Assembly: GCA_024509875.1 (NCBI GenBank)
Contig: JAMPIV010005816.1
Location: 205,001 to 269,000 of the forward strand
Reading direction: 5' to 3'
Source of the DNA: Oreohelix idahoensis
Taxonomy: Eukaryota > Mollusca > Gastropoda > Stylommatophora > Oreohelicidae
Length of the DNA stretch: 64,000 nucleotides
Shown: positions 1-10,530 of the stretch, in pieces
Layout: the number at the start of each line of letters is the position of its first letter
Numbering within the stretch: position 1 is the stretch's first letter
The notes under the pieces: model-generated
Seen by the model: the letters and a program-made list of their open reading frames with translations, nothing else
Database searches by the model: none
What the model was told of the DNA's origin: nothing
Made by a program: the position numbers and the translations under genes

Positions 1-1783
1 TGGTTGGTCCCAGGTTAAATTTCAGGTATCACTTATGTTTTCTTTTCTGTTGCCTGGCGTAATCCTTTATGTCTAATGAGCACATGTTAATGTCGTTCAT
101 TTTTTTATTTACTTATTTATTTACTGTTCACATGACTCTGGTTTCCTTCACTGATTATTCATGTGTACATCCAACGTTATTAATGTTTAAAGTTGTAAAA
201 AGACTTTATGGACACCTTGTTTAGAGACATCGCATGAACCACCGTTGATGTTTCTGTGGAATGTAGTGAAACAGTCTAACTTGGGCGGAAAATACGGACT
301 GTTTCTTTGAGAATGAACTAAGCAACGAAACTATACAAATATATTGTACATTGTCATTCGATAATGTAGTGCAATTTCATCTGTAGGGCTGATGAGCCAA
401 TGATGTGTGACAAAACGTCTGTACGTCTTCTTTTGGTGGCTCTCTCCCACCTTTAGCCACTACGGCAGTTTCATTTCTTTTTCATCATTTTCTCTCTGAT
501 CGCTTTTATTTGGCATAATTGTTATGCCCTTTCATTCATTATTTTACTCTGGCAGATGGACTAAAGGATAGCGAGAAGAGAGAGGGGCGAATAAAGCCGA
601 ACGCATGCAAAATTAAACACGCGTCTCGCTATTAATGCCACCCCCAACCCGCGTCGCGCGATACACAAATGCTGCCATCACGCGTGTAAGACTACAAGCA
701 CTAACTTTTTCGGACGGACAGTGATAAATTCACTACCCTTCCCAGAGTTAGGTTTTAAAATCATAAAAAAAACGCTTATTAGGAAAGATAACAATAGATG
801 GGTTTACGGTTGAAAACATAACAGTACCCAGACAGCACATCTTCGAAACAGGAGGTAGAAAATACATATTTTGAACGCAGCCACGTAGCTCTTTTAAATT
901 TGGATATTTGGGTTCCTTAGGGCTTGCTGACCAAGAATATGTAAAACGTTACGCAAATAGTCCAGGAATTAATAAATTATACCCAAATAAAATAGTGGGG
1001 ATGCCTGACAGCATGGAATCATTTCTGCTCATAAAATTTTTTTATAACGTGTTTGAAAAAAATCTTACGTTACAGAATTAGCCTACCATGTAAACTCCAA
1101 ATTGATTGGAGCGCAACAAATGAAAGACTAACCACGATTGGTCGGGCTATAAATACTATCTTTCGTTGTTAGGGGAGACGTGAAAAGGTAACATTTTTTC
1201 AAACACTTGTCGAAACGTGGCCTCATTGGCTAGACTCGCTGATATACTCACTTAGGAGCGTTAGTTCGAGACCACTAGTGCAAATAATCTTGATAAAGCA
1301 ACAGTGCGTTGAAGCCAGCTCATATTTGTGTTAAATTAAAGCCTGGAACATAAGCAGATGGGAATTTGTGCCAGTAATTGTGCCAGAATTCATTGCTAAT
1401 CAACGTATCTGTGTTTATTTCCATGAAATTGTGGTAAGCTTGAACCATTCAGTATCTTTTAATGAAAATTGAATGTAAATTGTTAATTTATGCCTGTATA
1501 TATATGTGTAGTTCAGTGGCAAACAGGAGATAAAGCCTATAATGCTCCAGCCTGAACAGAGGGTGTCGGAGGGAAGTAAAACGGCATGGAATGGCCAAAT
1601 AGTACACTGACACCTGGATGATTGATTAGACAGAAATAATGCTGGAAGTGCAGAGGCGTGGTAACCATTAAGGAGGTAAATACTGGTATAAAGTATTTCA
1701 GATGAAGCTGACAGTTGGCCTAACGCTCTGAACTCAATGTTTGTGTTGTATTGTGCTCAGTGTAGAACTAGAGTATCAATTAG
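1..1783. other. unassigned intergenic DNA
   Basis: No coding exon, RNA gene or known repeat was recognised here. The DNA is AT-rich, apart from a short GC-rich CpG-containing patch near 620-690. On the minus strand an AATAAA motif lies at 1414-1419. It could be the polyadenylation signal of the possible terminal exon at 1784-2159, about 365 bases downstream of its stop. Confidence 0.3.
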
Positions 1784-2159
1784 TTATGAAGTAGAAGGTA
1801 CATCCTTCTTGTTTTCAGGGACCGTGGTCTTGATGGTACTGAGCAGCACCTGGTCAGAGCTTTGCTGAATCCAGAGTCGGACAGCATACTCCTTGGTCTT
1901 TTTAGCTATCAGTGAGGTGTCTCCAGAGCCCAGGGGAGAATTCGAGCAGAGGAGTCCTTTCCTGCCGCCATCACGCAAGATAAGCTGATTTGGCCAGCTG
2001 AGCTCAACATTATGTCCCCTCATCTTGAAATGACTTTGTAAAAAATAATATTCAGAGGGGAATTTAATTGTCTTAATATCAGGAACTGAGAACATCTCCA
2101 ATACTAGTCCCAAAAGACAAACTATTGAAGTCATGATGACAAATACCAACAGAGCTTGA
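1784..2159 (-). CDS. possible terminal exon of an unidentified membrane protein gene
   Basis: An open frame of about 124 residues ends in a stop at 1784. It runs back to a candidate splice acceptor at about 2160, where a T-rich tract ends in CAAG on the minus strand. The first residues make one hydrophobic segment (LLVFVIMTSIVCLLGLVLEM), likely the last transmembrane helix of a longer protein. A polar tail of about 100 residues follows, with charged and serine/threonine-rich ends. Composition and codon use look like real coding sequence, and the frame is not made of simple repeats. I do not recognise the family. An in-frame ATG exists inside the hydrophobic segment, so a short single-exon protein is an alternative. 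Upstream exons were looked for by eye and not found. A degenerate transposon fragment cannot be excluded. Confidence 0.35.
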
Positions 2160-2542
2160 ACAAAACAAAACCAGTATTACCTCATATTACCACTACACAA
2201 CTGACACACATAGGATATTTTAATAATATATGTCACTACAATATTCATATTGATAAAGTCTGTACATATACTTGTAATTAAAATTGATTGTGATTCCTGG
2301 TTCCTTTGTATTTGAATCAGGACACATATACCTTTATGATAACCATGAATACATATTGTTATTTGAAAAGTTATCAGTGACTCCTTAAGATATTCTCATA
2401 GAGTGTTATATGTATGTGAGTGTCACAGTGTTGTCAAGAGTAGTGGATTAAATTAAATTGTTTATCTGTCTGTTGTTGTGACTTACACTTCATCATACAC
2501 ATACCCTAGACACATAACGTAGTCATCACACTATACCCAGAA

Positions 2543-2620
2543 TTATGCTGAATCTAGTAGGGAGAAGTCTCTAACAATCCAATCCCCTACGGACGTATCT
2601 GCTATGGGACTGTCTTTATC
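2543..2620 (+). repeat. SINE 3' tail fragment (family S1, copy A)
   Basis: The stretch with agtctctaacaat, then a run ending in atgggactgtctttatc, matches in reverse the block at 49988-50040 and, more loosely, the block at 9772-9835. In those copies it is the 3' part of a SINE. Here only the tail is visible, in plus orientation. No tRNA-like head was found upstream. Confidence 0.5.
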
Positions 2621-4542
2621 ATGTTTACCATCCCAGACTGGGTTCACGTTGCGCCATGTAATTATACCGGCCAGCCGATTATACGTTATCACATAAGCCG
2701 GTGACCCCTTTGAACGTGACGGTCCAACATTTGACCCCAGGTGGATAGCGACCATCCCTGTGTTTGCACAAGTCGGGAGTGCACGATAGAATTATAGAAA
2801 ACCACATTGTCTGTCGGCGACCTTGTCTGGTAGACAGACGAAAACACAGGCGATAAATACGTAATTCGCTTCCGCTGGTCCCTGTCTGTATCAAGATTAC
2901 AAATAACCCGTCTGGGTGGAAGGTATTATCGAGGGATGAGTCACAGGTTTGTTTGTATGAAGATGCCATCGGAAGTCTTAAGACTTATTAGACAGAGGTC
3001 ACGCGTGGAATATTAAATGTAATATTTTAAAATACGTGGGGGATATTTTGAATTAAAACACCCCAACCCAGTGCTACAGAGATTTGATTGGTTTGATTTG
3101 AGATGCCGGAATAAACAATGAATTCCATTGGAAAATTCGGTGGAAGTACAATCTGTGATTGAACTGAGAAGTGGGAAATATAATCTAGCGAACTCGGAGA
3201 CACAGAACAGACAACTTCGCAACTTCAAACGAGCAACTCCAAAAAAAGCCAGAAAGAGAAGGATCAGACCTAGAATTACGGTACATACTTATAAGTGACA
3301 GATCGAAGTATTTGGGAAACTTAAAACCTTAAAAAGTAAGCCCGCCTTTATAAATACAGAGACTGAAAAACTTGAGAGACCAGGACTTTAAATATCAAGA
3401 CTAGAAACCTAGGAATCGGATCACCCGTCATCAGAGAAACTTTCTCTGACCAAGTGTATCGCAGAACACCCGTCGAAGAGGAATTACTAGTTTCCCAGAC
3501 CAAGTGTATCGCAAAACACCCGTCATAAGAAGGAATTACTATACTTTCCCAGACGAAATTGATTCGAGAGCATATGCACCAAAATTGCCCGTGTCCAACC
3601 GAACCCTGTGCGAAGAGATTGTGTATAACCCTAAATCTTGTGGTAAGTTGTGAACATTTCTTGTACAAATATGAATTAACATGTTTTCTTGCTAAGTGGT
3701 TATATATATGAGGCTGACAACCTCAACATACGAAAATAGAATATTCATAAACCACTACAGCAAACGCTGGTGATTGTTTCTGGCTAGTCGTGCAGAAAAC
3801 CCGACAGCAGAGATGACCCCAGACTCCAACTGGAGCATTGATGAGTGATGATTTCATCACATGTGCCTCAAGTGTAGCATATCATTTTGTGAGATATATG
3901 TAACTTGTTAATGTTAGTTCCGGCACAAATAATTATTCGCACTGCTGTCCAGACACATTTTCCCTGTTAATACCAAGAGGAATATTGGTGAATTTTATTC
4001 ATCTTTCCTAAGTTACACTGTGTATACTCAAGAATTTAAATCTTCAGAGAGATTAACATTTTTGGGTGGACAACGAGAGGATGCGTCTGTTAAGCTTCCA
4101 ACTCAGTGTACACAGCAGAGCATTTGTTTGCCTATTTTTCCAAAAGTTCGTGCTACAAGATTTCTTGTGGTTACAAGCTACCAGACGGTTCGAAGTACTA
4201 AAGTTACTACGCCACTCGTGTGAGAAAAGTACACTCATCATCAAGAAGTGACGGAAACCACGGAGACAGGACTCACCTAGAGTTAAGTTGTCCTGTAAAA
4301 TAGGCGAAAGCAACGGACTTTGTGATAAATTCTCACTATGGGAATAATGCGTCCTTGATAACCTTTACTTGATTTCAGTGACGAAAACTTGTATTTACAG
4401 CAAAATTTCACCAATCTTTCCATATTTATTTTAACTGTTAAAGACTAATTCATTATTAAAATTGTTACATGTTGTTTTAAGACTAAACAATCATAGTCGC
4501 TCCAGTTTTTAAATGTATGAAAGCAAACATATGAGCCAGAAT

Positions 4543-4545
<3 letters not shown>
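2621..4545. other. unassigned DNA with a short 50-bp tandem repeat
   Basis: No gene was recognised. At 3420-3560 a unit of about 50 bp containing gaccaagtgtatcgca is repeated about 2.5 times (starts near 3448 and 3498). At 4330-4375 a single block (tatgggaataatgcgtccttg) matches the tandem units at 5965-6145, which belong to the 3' end of LINE family A. Confidence 0.4.

Positions 4546-4626
<81 letters not shown>
4546..4626. repeat. (TA)n microsatellite
   Basis: An uninterrupted dinucleotide TA run of about 81 bases. It lies directly next to the unnamed interspersed repeat that starts near 4638. Confidence 0.97.
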
Positions 4627-4629
<3 letters not shown>

Positions 4630-4637
4630 CTAAACTG

Positions 4638-4990
4638 AGCTATACCATTATAAGAGGAATTCGCTGAATTAACTCGACTGGGGGCTTGAACGGGCTAAAA
4701 ACCATTGCTTAAATCCTTCACAAAAGGCGACGGACCGATATAAGTTAACAATTGTTCAACCCCATGCAAAAATGGTCTTGACTTCTGAATTATCTTGTGA
4801 AAACTACTTTAAGGTAGAAGTGTTATTAATCTTCTATCTGCATCTCTGCCAACAGTAATCTTGTACAAAGGTAAACACAATTGACTACAAAGTTTAGATA
4901 CTCTTGAATTATGGTCATTGTTGAACCATTACTGCAAAGCAGGGGAGACAATCCGTGACAATATGCTTCAAATGTGCTGTTAATGAAGTA
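4638..4990 (+). repeat. unnamed interspersed repeat, copy 1
   Basis: This stretch is clearly similar, in reverse complement, to 21318-21685. Shared landmarks in the same order are: a GAGCTATA start, a ctgaat block, cttaaatccttcacaaa, catctctgccaa, agtaatcttgt, tagatactcttgaat and actgcaaagcaggggag. Similarity spans about 340 bp with many substitutions and small gaps. No coding potential or terminal inverted repeats were seen, so the class (SINE, solo LTR, MITE) is open. Confidence 0.6.
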
Positions 4991-5964
4991 TACGTTCAGA
5001 CTGGTGTTTGGAGGTGTATACTGGTGGTAATGTGTAGTGAGTGCTATCGGCTCTTACCTAGAGCTGGATACGTACGATAACATCCCAAAAGTGTTATGGG
5101 CTCATAACTAGAGCCAGCTTCAATATGAGCACACACTGATCTTCGATCTGTTATTTATTAACAGCATAAACACGCAGCACATATATTTATCGTTCATCTT
5201 TAACAAGAGACTTCATTTCCATCCAGCTCTAGAGATAAATATTAGACATTCTTCATATGTAAGTCATACATTGTACGGACCACATATTCCAACATTTCCC
5301 TATTCACAGGCTGCTCTATAAAAAGTAACATTGCATCATTGATATGTAAATATTCATCCACAGCCTCACATAGTTAGTGGTCTAGCAGCGTTATACATAA
5401 GTAAGCCGATTTCAAAGAACTCATTGGACATAAACATTCGGCATATTGACACCTACTTCCATACGGCGGATCACAGACTGAATGTCTCACATCACTAGTA
5501 TGAACAACACTCACGTCAGCACATACCAACGCAAGACTCAAACCTGATACATTTTCACGCGACAAATCATCTTAAATAATGTTTCCCGATTTGTCATGCG
5601 ATATGCAACGCCATAGGGGCAGTGGAAGATACATACCACGGATGTGAAGCTGAAATACACGGACCGTTCTAAGTTCTCAAATATGGCCATCAACACATTT
5701 ACATGAAGTAGATAGCCCATGTATGTCACACGGCCTAGTGCAATAAATGGTGACCAGGACAAAATGGCGTTCACTGGACCTGTGAATGTATGTATACAAG
5801 TATATAAATGTGAAAGCATGCTGTCAAGTCGAGAAGGTTGAAATATATTGATAAAAGTTACGGCACAACGTGCGGGTCTATTTTAATATGATCAATAGTC
5901 ATGTATTCAACATTTCTTGATCACAGCATTCCTAGTAAATATACTTAGCCAAATAGAACTAATA

Positions 5965-6145
5965 GAACTCTAACTTAATGTTATGATAGACTCCTTCAGT
6001 CCTTAATTACCATTGGGATAATGCGTCCTTGCTAACTCTAACTTGATGTTATAATAAACTCCTCCAGTCCTAACTTACTATGGGCATAATGTTATAATAG
6101 ACTCCCCTAGTCCTAACTTACTATGGGGATAATGCGTCCTTGAGG
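5965..6145 (-). repeat. short tandem repeat at the 3' end of LINE family A
   Basis: Three imperfect units of about 50-75 bp. Each carries ctccagtcctaacttactatggg (or a variant) followed by the ataatgcgtccttg block or a shortened form. The last unit runs directly into sequence homologous to the 3' part of the LINE fragment at 19060-19462, so the array is an expansion of that LINE's 3' end. Confidence 0.6.
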
Positions 6146-6310
6146 TGATATCCCTTGGCTGCTTTTGTTTTTATCAGATGTTCTTTTCTCTTTTCCATGT
6201 TGGAAGAGCTTCTGTTTGTTGAATGACTGTAGGGAACATATCCAGCAGATGCGATAGGCAGTTTCATACTCCCAGGTTGCTGGATTTATGTCCAGTGCCT
6301 TCAGGTCTCC

Positions 6311-6768
6311 TGGGGGTCAGAGTGGTTAAGATGTAAGGCGTCAGCATCGAATTTTAGAGGTGCTGGGTTTTATTTCAAGCTGAAGGAATACGATATAATT
6401 TATTGACATTTTTTTCAGAACCAGATATCCTAATGATGTCATACTGCCTCCGGGTGTCCTGCGTAGTGAGATCGGATGCCCTACCTTCCTGGATGTCCCA
6501 TGCTCAAGTTGTGCACGTTAAAAATCCCATGGCAGTTGGAAATCGTAAAGAGTAGGCCACATTAGAAAATTAGAAACCTACCCACCACTGAAATATTTAT
6601 AGAATGTGTGATTCCTTTATACACGCGTTGGGATTCTCGCCGGTGTTACGGAGTTAGTACACTGTGCTGAGATCCTCCTAGTGTGATCTAAGGGAGGAAA
6701 TCGGAGCACTGATCGAGCTGTCCTAGTGCAATGAACACAGTCCTTAAAACCAAACACAACCAAACCAT
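6311..6768 (+). mobile_element. tRNA-derived SINE nested in LINE A
   Basis: The insertion lies between two blocks that are continuous in the homologous LINE copy at 19060-19462. Its head reads GGTCAGAGTGGTTAAGATG, a good box A-like motif, and a degraded box B follows (GCTGGGTTTTATTTC). The body contains cacgttaaaaatcccatggc, and the element ends in an A/C-rich tail (aaaaccaaacacaaccaaac). No exact target duplication could be fixed. Confidence 0.6.
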
Positions 6769-6829
6769 GTCTATCTTGTACACATCATTGAACCTCAGCT
6801 GCCGTAGCCTGGCTGGTCTTTTGTTTGTA

Positions 6830-6833
<4 letters not shown>

Positions 6834-6861
<28 letters not shown>
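6834..6861. repeat. (GT)n microsatellite inside LINE A coding sequence
   Basis: About 14 GT dinucleotides. On the LINE coding strand they read as Thr-His repeats and interrupt the conserved GR..RP segment of the C-terminus. Confidence 0.95.
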
Positions 6862-6862
<1 letters not shown>

Positions 6863-6945
6863 CTGCCTGCAGGTTGTCCGTATAAAATCTCTTGGCAGAA
6901 CATGGTCAAGCTAACATAGTCTGCACTGTCTAAAAAGTGTATATG

Positions 6946-7250
6946 TTACACACCGATTGTGAAATCAGCCATTTCATGAAACGGGTAACTGAAAGGTCCG
7001 CTCCGTGAACTGGCATCTGTACTAATATAAAACTTGATATCCTGTGTTTATTTGTTAGTTGGAAGTATTAGTAATCCAGTTTAAATGAACATATCTTATT
7101 CTTTCTGTTTCTAGATCAATATTATTGAGACACAATATAACTAAGCGAACTAGCCAGTTCACGGAATGGGCAAAAAATTTACCCAATTCATGAAATGGTC
7201 TATTTCATTTGCCATTTCTTGAAATGGGCAAATTCACTTTCGGGGTGTAA
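6946..7250. mobile_element. fold-back MITE nested in LINE A
   Basis: A 305-bp insertion with imperfect terminal inverted repeats. The left end reads TTACACACCGATTGTGAAAT; the right end read in reverse is TTACACCCCGAAAGTGAATT, 15 of the first 20 matching. Inner arms also pair: CCGTGAACTGG near 7005 with CCAGTTCACGG near 7155, plus several tttcatgaaa blocks. The interior has no coding capacity. The homologous LINE at 19060-19462 is continuous across this point (gtgtatacatg), while here gtatat and atatac flank the insertion. A 4-bp AT-rich target duplication (TATA or ATAT) is likely. The superfamily is not assigned. Confidence 0.65.
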
Positions 7251-7335
7251 AATATACATGATTTAAAAGCCAGCACGTGACAGCATCTCGACATTTGGGA
7301 CTTTGAATTTCCACGAAATACCAAGGATGTAACGT

Positions 7336-8270
7336 ATACACAATAGATGACAGATATTGAGCTTTCTTTCTTGCGTAGCATAGGTTGTCCATGTGTGGCC
7401 GTTTGACCGACCACTTGAGCATTTATTCGTGCTAGAGTCTAGTCATAATAATTGAATATAAAACTACCATTCACTATAATAAACAAGCAAGATTCTTAAC
7501 TAAAATAAAAAAATAACACGAGACACTAAGAGTAGGGGACAAAGTGGTAGAAATCGACTAGGTCAGCTTTTGACACAATGCACGCTAATTTACGCGGCAG
7601 TCGTCATAGAAATGGAGTGATGCAAGTTAGAGACAGCCACATCAAGCCATGAGAACGTGATATCTGACCAATAATTTATCAAATAGAATAAACTCCCAAC
7701 CAATGAGAATGTAGCCAGCTCAGTCACTACAGAATTGTCGGCAAAAAATATTTAACCCGGGCAGTCTTGGAAAATTGAACCACGTAGAATGACGTACAAT
7801 GTCTATCTAGCTCCCAGTTGAGGTATTCAACGGATTTTTATAGGAATCATTCCTGCATGTGTATGTGTGCACATTATAAGGTATTCAGTTACCTGACCCA
7901 TGTAAGTACTACAATCGCCATCATTTTGTATTTCAGCATACTGTTGTAGTGAAAATGTAATAACACAGAAGAAATGGAAAAATGGACGATTAAGTTTGAA
8001 CTAGAGAAAGAAGCAAAATGAAGAAACTACAAGGGAAAGAAATAAAATATGAGACTTTGATATCCAGGAAATTTGCAGAATATGAAATTGGTAAGGAAAA
8101 TTATGAGGCATTTTTGAATGGAAGTGAAAAACGGGAAATAAGATTTTCATGAGCAGAAAATACGACCAGTTTTGTCTGATGTAAAAAATGTATAAATTGC
8201 GGTACCAATTGTTCGAAAATCATTTGACCAGTTTGATGTTAAATAAAACATTTGTAAATGAACAAGGCTG
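7336..8270. other. unassigned DNA
   Basis: The first about 100 bases may still be LINE A coding sequence, but no motif confirms it. The rest holds no recognised gene or repeat. A purine-rich stretch at 7970-8170 looks like broken coding sequence but matches nothing I know. Confidence 0.3.
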
Positions 8271-8278
8271 TTGAGGAT

Positions 8279-8341
8279 TATTTGCCTGTTGGATAACAGT
8301 ATTTACTTGTTGGATAACATTATTTGCCTGTTGGATAACAT
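8279..8341. repeat. short tandem repeat, about 27-bp unit x 2.5
   Basis: The phrase cctgttggataaca, or ttgttggataaca, recurs three times with tatttgc or tatttac spacers. Confidence 0.7.
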
Positions 8342-9770
8342 AGATGCATTGTCAGGGTTCAGAAATATCAACCACTAATGCTCTCCACATACAACACCTG
8401 TTTACGGAAAGAACGGACCTCACACACAGATAGGGTCTAAGTAATTAACACCTCTGGCGAGTTATAAGCCAGTACATACAACACAGAGTTAGACATGGAC
8501 TAAAAATAAAAAGGAAAAAGGAAGTTTACACAAATAAAGTTATAATCTACTTCAACTACATAATAATGCCCACCACGGCCACATATAACCATAATTGGTA
8601 CCGTAACCAATCCCACAAGGAAACACTGGGTGAGACGGTTACACATGTTACGCTGCCATATATGAGTGTGCTGATGACGCAAGCATTATATAACACAGCT
8701 ATTTTTTTCACTGTGAATCTGGGGTTTCCTCAAACATGCGTTGTGCGGCGGGCAAAGGTGGCTGCAGTTTTGCCAATGCGGCTGTCAATCTATGTGTCGA
8801 GAGAGAGTTTGTTATTGATGGTAGAAGCCAGGTATGTGAAAAGATGCACCTAAGCCAATTCATAGTTATCGATAGCAATAACTGGTGCAACACCCACATC
8901 CTGTCAAAGCACATTTTAAAAAAGACTTATTGAGGATAAAGTCCTTGCACGTTTGAAAGAAATGATTCATCAAGCTTTAACGTGAAGTGCTTTGGTGTTG
9001 AAACCACTTTACGCCCAAGAGATTATTTATTCATTCATTACCTTTCAACTCCTCATTGATTTTTTGACTTGAACAATCGTATAGCAAGTCTTCCTATAAT
9101 ATAAGCGAGAATATGTTTATGTAATTTTTGTATTGATGATTGATGACATACTCAAAATGCAGATTAATTGTGGACGGTTTGACCGCATTAGTGAGTGTCG
9201 GTATATATAATTTATTTGTTTAATTTATTTATTGTTGTGTATATTTTATTTTATTTTTTCATTTTCATTACTATATTGTGTGTTTTAAAAAAAACCTATT
9301 CATTTTTTATTATGATTGCATACTGTTTGTCATAACACGGTCTATTCCTCTCTCCATGTTTGTATCCCTTCCCATCCCCCCTCTCTCTTCTTTATTCTCG
9401 TGAGAACGGTGGAAAACCATCGAACGATCTAGAACATGTGAGAAGAGATCCATAAAAGTTAGAAGCTTAGACCCGAAAGCCACTTACACCCATAACCGTG
9501 GACCGAGTGCATCTAAAATGGCAAGTAAGCCTACATTACAAGCACTTTGGTATTAACCAAGCGGTCTTGTATGATTTCACTCTGTTCAGGTTCGTATAGA
9601 CTTCGCAAAATATGTATGTAGAATATTTATTGGTGTACATGTATTTTATTCTTGATATTATTTACACAACAGCTATGTGAGTGACTGTAGCTTGTATAAA
9701 ACGTATCACAACTAGCCCCACAGACAAAATATAATATATATCATATTAATTGCTTTATCAATTACAAAGA
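8342..9770. other. unassigned DNA
   Basis: No gene or known repeat was recognised. Open frames here are short and overlap on both strands without domain motifs. Confidence 0.3.
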
Positions 9771-9771
9771 T

Positions 9772-9970
9772 AAAGGCAGTCCCATGGCAGAGATTGTCAA
9801 TGGGAAATGAAGTGTTAGAAGCTTCATCACGAAAGATCCCGCTTTTACGAGGTTAGGTGACCAGTTCCCTCCCTCGCTGCCCTTTCCTTCCCTATTCGAG
9901 GAGCACAGTTGAGTGCTCTTTTACAGCTGGTAAACTGGAGTGTGCTACTGCCAGTGTTCAGTCCCAAAAT
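9772..9970 (-). mobile_element. SINE family S1, copy B (head degraded)
   Basis: In reverse orientation this matches the copy at 49988-50222. Shared blocks are cagtcccatggcaga, gtgttagaagcttc, ggtgaccagttccctccctcgctgcc, agttgagtgctc and aaactggagtgtg. The tRNA-like head seen in the 50-kb copy is not recognisable here. Confidence 0.6.
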
Positions 9971-10185
9971 TATATAGTTGTGCTACAGAAGAAAGCAATC
10001 TGGCTTGGTCAGTTGACCCCACATTTCTATTTGTGTAATATAAATGTATTATATTTTATTGTTATTCATCATTGTGTGAAGAAACAACTATCAGTGTAGA
10101 ACACAGTTCTTGTGAAAAGAGATTGGCTAAGCTATTTAACTCCTGAAGTTACATGGGTCTAAGTTTACCTATCATGTCTAGACTG

Positions 10186-10530
10186 TGAGATGAAGTCAGA
10201 GGGCATTACGTTGAAATGCCTGATGCATGACTGTGTACTAGTGAAGTATGCATGCCATATATAACAGGGGACTTTGCCTGTAAACTAAAGACTCTGTGAT
10301 ACAATAGCTATCTCAAGAAAGGAAGTCAGATGAATATAACTTTGATATGCCTGATGTGTGACTGAATGAAAGTGAAGTATAAATATCTAATATAACATGG
10401 AAAGTTTGCCTGTAATCTCTAGATTGTATGACATAATAGTCCCCTTAGTGAATGAAAGAGGATAATTCTGATATGCCTGGTGTATGCGGTTTGAATGGGA
10501 ATGATAGCTTTTCCAATATGACAGGAAAAC
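10186..10530. repeat. diverged tandem repeat, unit about 130 bp x 2.6
   Basis: Three consecutive segments share the same landmarks in order: a gatatgcctgatg(t)-like block, gtgaagtat, then tataacaggg or tataacatgg, then tttgcctgtaa, and agactctgtgatacaatag or agattgtatgacataatag. Units start near 10186, 10319 and 10451, the last one incomplete. They have diverged well beyond recent duplication. Confidence 0.6.

Larger units (their letters stand above)
6146..7335 (-). mobile_element. LINE family A, C-terminal RT fragment with nested insertions
   Basis: This is the decayed C-terminal end of a non-LTR retrotransposon reverse transcriptase on the minus strand. It aligns piecewise with the fragments at 19060-19462 (minus) and 19985-20314 (plus). 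From the 5' side: 7335-7251 encodes the ISWK..V.NVEML..A segment; 6944-6770 encodes the EILYGQ....RP.R...LRF.DVYK segment, interrupted by a (GT)n run; 6310-6146 continues the coding region and 3' end. Two insertions split it, a SINE at 6311-6768 and a fold-back element at 6946-7250. The catalytic part of the RT is missing and frames are broken, so this is a dead, 5'-truncated copy. Only family-level similarity inside the window supports the call; the clade (RTE/CR1/L2-like) is uncertain. Confidence 0.65.

Noticed and set aside
6688..6919. A Thr/His-repeat protein (minus) or Cys/Val-repeat protein (plus)
   Set aside because: Caused by the (GT)n run inserted in LINE A coding sequence.
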